A stretch of 16,724 bases of DNA, taken from Clostridia bacterium (GTDB taxonomy: Bacteria; Bacillota; Clostridia; TANB77; CAG-508). Positions 14,920 to 16,724 of this stretch are shown here, one piece after another. Under the pieces are notes generated by a model that was given only the letters and a program-made list of their open reading frames with translations, was not told where the DNA came from and made no database searches. Position numbers and translations under genes: made by a program. Position 1 is the first letter of the stretch, and each line of letters begins with the position of its first letter. The stretch covers positions 1-16,724 of the forward strand of contig CAAEVK010000042.1 in NCBI GenBank assembly GCA_900759475.1. Reading direction: 5' to 3'.

Positions 14920-16189
14920 ATGAAAGATTCTTTAAAAATAGAACAAATTAATGCACTAGAAGTCCTAGACTCCAGAGGAAATCCAACAGTGCAAGTAGAA
15001 GTAATTACAGAAGGAGGATTTTCTGGTGTGGCATTAGTGCCATCAGGTGCTTCAACTGGTGCTTTTGAAGCAATAGAATTACGAGATGATGATTTAACAA
15101 GATACTTAGGAAATGGTGTACAAAAAGCAATTGAAAATATCGACAGGAGAATTGCTAGAAAATTAGTAGGGAAAAATGTATATGAACAAGTTAAAATAGA
15201 TAATTGTTTAATAGATTTAGATGGAACAAAAAACAAATCTAAATTAGGGGCAAATGCAACATTAGGTGTATCTTTAGCCGTTGCTAAAGCTGCTGCTAAT
15301 TCATTGGGAATGAGTTTATATAATTATATTGGAGGAGTAAATGCAAAAGAATTGCCAATTCCTATGATGAACATATTAAATGGAGGAAGACATTCGGACA
15401 ATAATATTAGTATGCAAGAATTTATGATTATGCCAATTGGAGGTCTAAATTTTAGTGATAAATTAAGAATGGGGACAGAAACCTATCATCAATTAAAAAA
15501 GGTACTAAAACAAAAAGGATATTCAGTTGCTGTTGGAGATGAAGGTGGATTTGCACCTAATTTAACGAATGAAGAAGAGGCATTAGATTGTATAGTGGAA
15601 GCAATTATAAAAGCTGGATATGTTCCAGGGGTAGATATAGCACTAGCATTAGATGTAGCAAGTACGGAAATGTTTCAAGAAGCTAAAAAAATTGAAAAAG
15701 AAGGATATTATTTTTGGAAAACAAATCATTTAAAAACAACCCAAGAAATGATAGGCTATTTAGAAGAATTAACAAACAAATATCCAATTGTTTCTATAGA
15801 AGATGGCTTGGCAGAAGAAGACTGGGAAGGGTGGAAAGAACTAACGCAAAAACTAGGAAATAAAATACAACTAGTGGGAGACGACTTATTTGTTACCAAT
15901 GTAGAAAGATTAAAAAAGGGGATAATAAAAAACGTTGCCAATAGTATTTTAATTAAACCAAATCAAATAGGAACATTAACAGAAACACTAGATGCAATAG
16001 AATTGGCTAAAAAAGGTGGGTATAAAATAGTTATTTCACATCGATCCGGAGAAACAGAAGATACTGTAATTGCAGATATTGCTGTACGGAATTAATGCAG
16101 GACAAATAAAAACAGGAGCACCTTGTAGAACCGATAGAGTAGCAAAGTATAATCGATTACTAAATATTGAAAATGAAATTAAGTTCTAG
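14920..16189 (+). CDS. eno: Enolase, read through a +1 shift at CGG
   Basis: Enolase dehydrates 2-phosphoglycerate to phosphoenolpyruvate. The frame is open from ATG at 14920 (AGGAGG at 14907-14912) to an in-frame CGG at 16087, where the zero frame stops two codons later. Skipping the C restores DIAV-G-INAGQIKTGAPCRTDRVAKYNRLL and gives 422 residues, slightly short of the usual 430. Motifs are VPSGASTGAFEA, NILNGGRHSDNN, VGDEGGFAPN, the metal ligands in LDVASTEMF, SIEDGLAEEDW and GDDLFVTN, the catalytic lysine in ILIKPNQIGT, and SHRSGETED. The lost tail contains the conserved AGQIKTG stretch, so the unshifted form would probably be inactive. It lies apart from the gap-gpmI block, after tRNA-Gln. 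Confidence 0.94.
16087..16089 (+). other. eno recoding site: in-frame CGG with +1 shift
   Basis: GCT GTA CGG AAT TAA becomes GCT GTA (C) GGA ATT AAT when the C at 16087 is skipped, restoring IAV-G-INAGQIKTG. The position is Gly or Ala in most enolases. There are 33 further sense codons before the TAG at 16187-16189. Confidence 0.88.
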
Positions 16190-16199
16190 GATAAAAAGG

Positions 16200-16240
16200 A
16201 AAGATATATCTTTAATTAAGAGGATATATTCTTTTTTTAT
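16200..16240 (+). terminator. Probable terminator after eno
   Basis: An imperfect hairpin pairs AGATATATCTT with AGGATATATTC (with G-T wobble), followed by seven or more T residues. It is weaker than the other terminators in the window but well placed, just after the recoded eno stop rather than the zero-frame stop. Confidence 0.6.
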
Positions 16241-16258
16241 TGTATAAGAAATTTCTAT

Positions 16259-16335
16259 ACAACAAGGTTAAGTTTCCTTGGGCTGTGCCGTTTGCAAAGC
16301 AAACGTGTACATATGGCGAAGCTACTTTTCTTATT
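16259..16335 (-). repeat. 77-bp dispersed repeat, copy B (downstream of eno)
   Basis: It is the reverse-complement counterpart of the repeat at 6294-6370, with nine differences in 77 positions by hand alignment. It occupies the start of the 363-base region between eno and tRNA-Leu. The remaining sequence to about 16500 is AT-rich with no gene that I can support. Confidence 0.85.
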
Positions 16336-16502
16336 GTGTAGGAAAAAATTTTATAATCTTATATTTTATCTTCTACTTTAATAAATAACAATAAAATAAA
16401 GTTAAAAATTATCAAATTATAATATAATTGCAATATGGTTAACAGAAAAATAGAAATGTAATCAAAATGTAATACAAACTCGAAGTTTTTGCTATGTTAC
16501 TA

Positions 16503-16532
16503 TTGACAATTATAAAAGAAATGTGCTATCAT
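16503..16532 (+). promoter_or_regulatory. Promoter of tRNA-Leu
   Basis: A consensus TTGACA at 16503-16508 is followed after 18 bases by TATCAT (16527-16532) with an extended-10 TG at 16524-16525. It lies about 20 bases before the tRNA. TATAAT at 16532-16537 is an alternative but gives a 23-base spacer. Confidence 0.65.
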
Positions 16533-16552
16533 ATAATTTGTTAATACAAGAT

Positions 16553-16635
16553 GCGGTTGTGGCGGAACTGGCAGACGCGCTAGACTTAGGATCTAGTGGG
16601 AAACCGTGGGGGTTCAAGTCCTCTCAACCGCACCA
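16553..16635 (+). tRNA. tRNA-Leu (anticodon TAG)
   Basis: The acceptor stem GCGGTTG pairs with CAACCGC, with CCA encoded at 16633-16635. The anticodon stem CTAGA/TCTAG encloses CTTAGGA with anticodon TAG. A long class II variable arm (TGGGAAACCGTGGG region) and the T-loop GGTTCAAGTCC are present. Confidence 0.97.
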
Positions 16636-16681
16636 ATGATGTTTTAGTTCGAACTAATAGAACAGATAAGTCAAAGTCCAT

Positions 16682-16717
16682 AAAAAGCTATGCAGTAGAT
16701 TTATTGCATAGCTTTTT
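16682..16717 (+). terminator. Terminator after tRNA-Leu
   Basis: The 13-bp arms at 16682-16694 and 16705-16717 are perfectly complementary, with a ten-base loop and a T-run at the end of the right arm. Confidence 0.88.
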
Positions 16718-16724
16718 ACCTATA

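Noticed and set aside
16336..16500. Possible coding sequence between the eno repeat and tRNA-Leu
   Set aside because: Frames are short and interrupted, there is no convincing start with an SD, and composition is simply AT-rich intergenic.
1..16724. CRISPR arrays, riboswitches, T-boxes, insertion sequences or prophage genes
   Set aside because: I saw no regularly spaced direct repeats, no conserved riboswitch or T-box core, and no transposase, integrase or phage structural gene on either strand.

Overview
The window looks like chromosome of a low-GC Gram-positive bacterium, probably an uncultured member of the Clostridia. The DNA is very AT-rich. Strong Shine-Dalgarno sites (AAGGAGG type) precede most genes, and TTG starts are used as well as ATG. 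The gene set (MreB/Mbl, MtaB, the NifU-like plus GGGtGRT pair, and a glycolytic cluster gap-pgk-tpiA-gpmI with eno nearby) fits Clostridia. I cannot name the species.

Layout. 101-987 (minus) is dapA. 1198-2208 is an mreB/mbl-type gene and 2332-3626 is mtaB. A small unknown gene (3755-4042) converges on an L,D-transpeptidase (4108-5028, minus) across a shared terminator. The glycolytic block follows: gap (5294-6298), pgk (6487-7672), a Nudix hydrolase, a guanylate-kinase-like P-loop protein, tpiA, gpmI and a YezG/DUF600-like gene (to 11846). Next come a NifU-like scaffold gene with its GGGtGRT partner (11951-13663), a YgjP-like metalloprotease, tRNA-Gln(CTG), eno (14920-16189) and tRNA-Leu(TAG). 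The 363 bases between eno and tRNA-Leu hold a terminator, a dispersed repeat and the tRNA promoter.

Main observation: four conserved housekeeping genes (dapA, mtaB, pgk, eno) are interrupted by six +1 frameshifts, and all six occur at exactly the same thing, an in-frame CGG codon. In each case, skipping the C and reading the following GGN as glycine restores a full-length, fully conserved protein. By my reading, no CGG is used as a normal in-frame arginine codon anywhere in the window. About sixteen out-of-frame CGG strings in coding strands, including several of the form NNC|GGN, cause no shift. Genes without an in-frame CGG are intact. None of the six sites is a homopolymer run, and two lie in glycolytic genes that must be well expressed. 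The simplest reading is that CGG is an unassigned or hungry codon in this organism and that the ribosome resolves it by efficient +1 frameshifting onto GGN (Gly). I do not know of such a system described in bacteria.

Secondary points are a 77-bp dispersed repeat present in opposite orientations downstream of gap and eno, a pair of related long palindromes before mtaB and pgk, nested palindromes between the gap promoter and its start, and an orphan YezG-like gene inside the glycolytic cluster.
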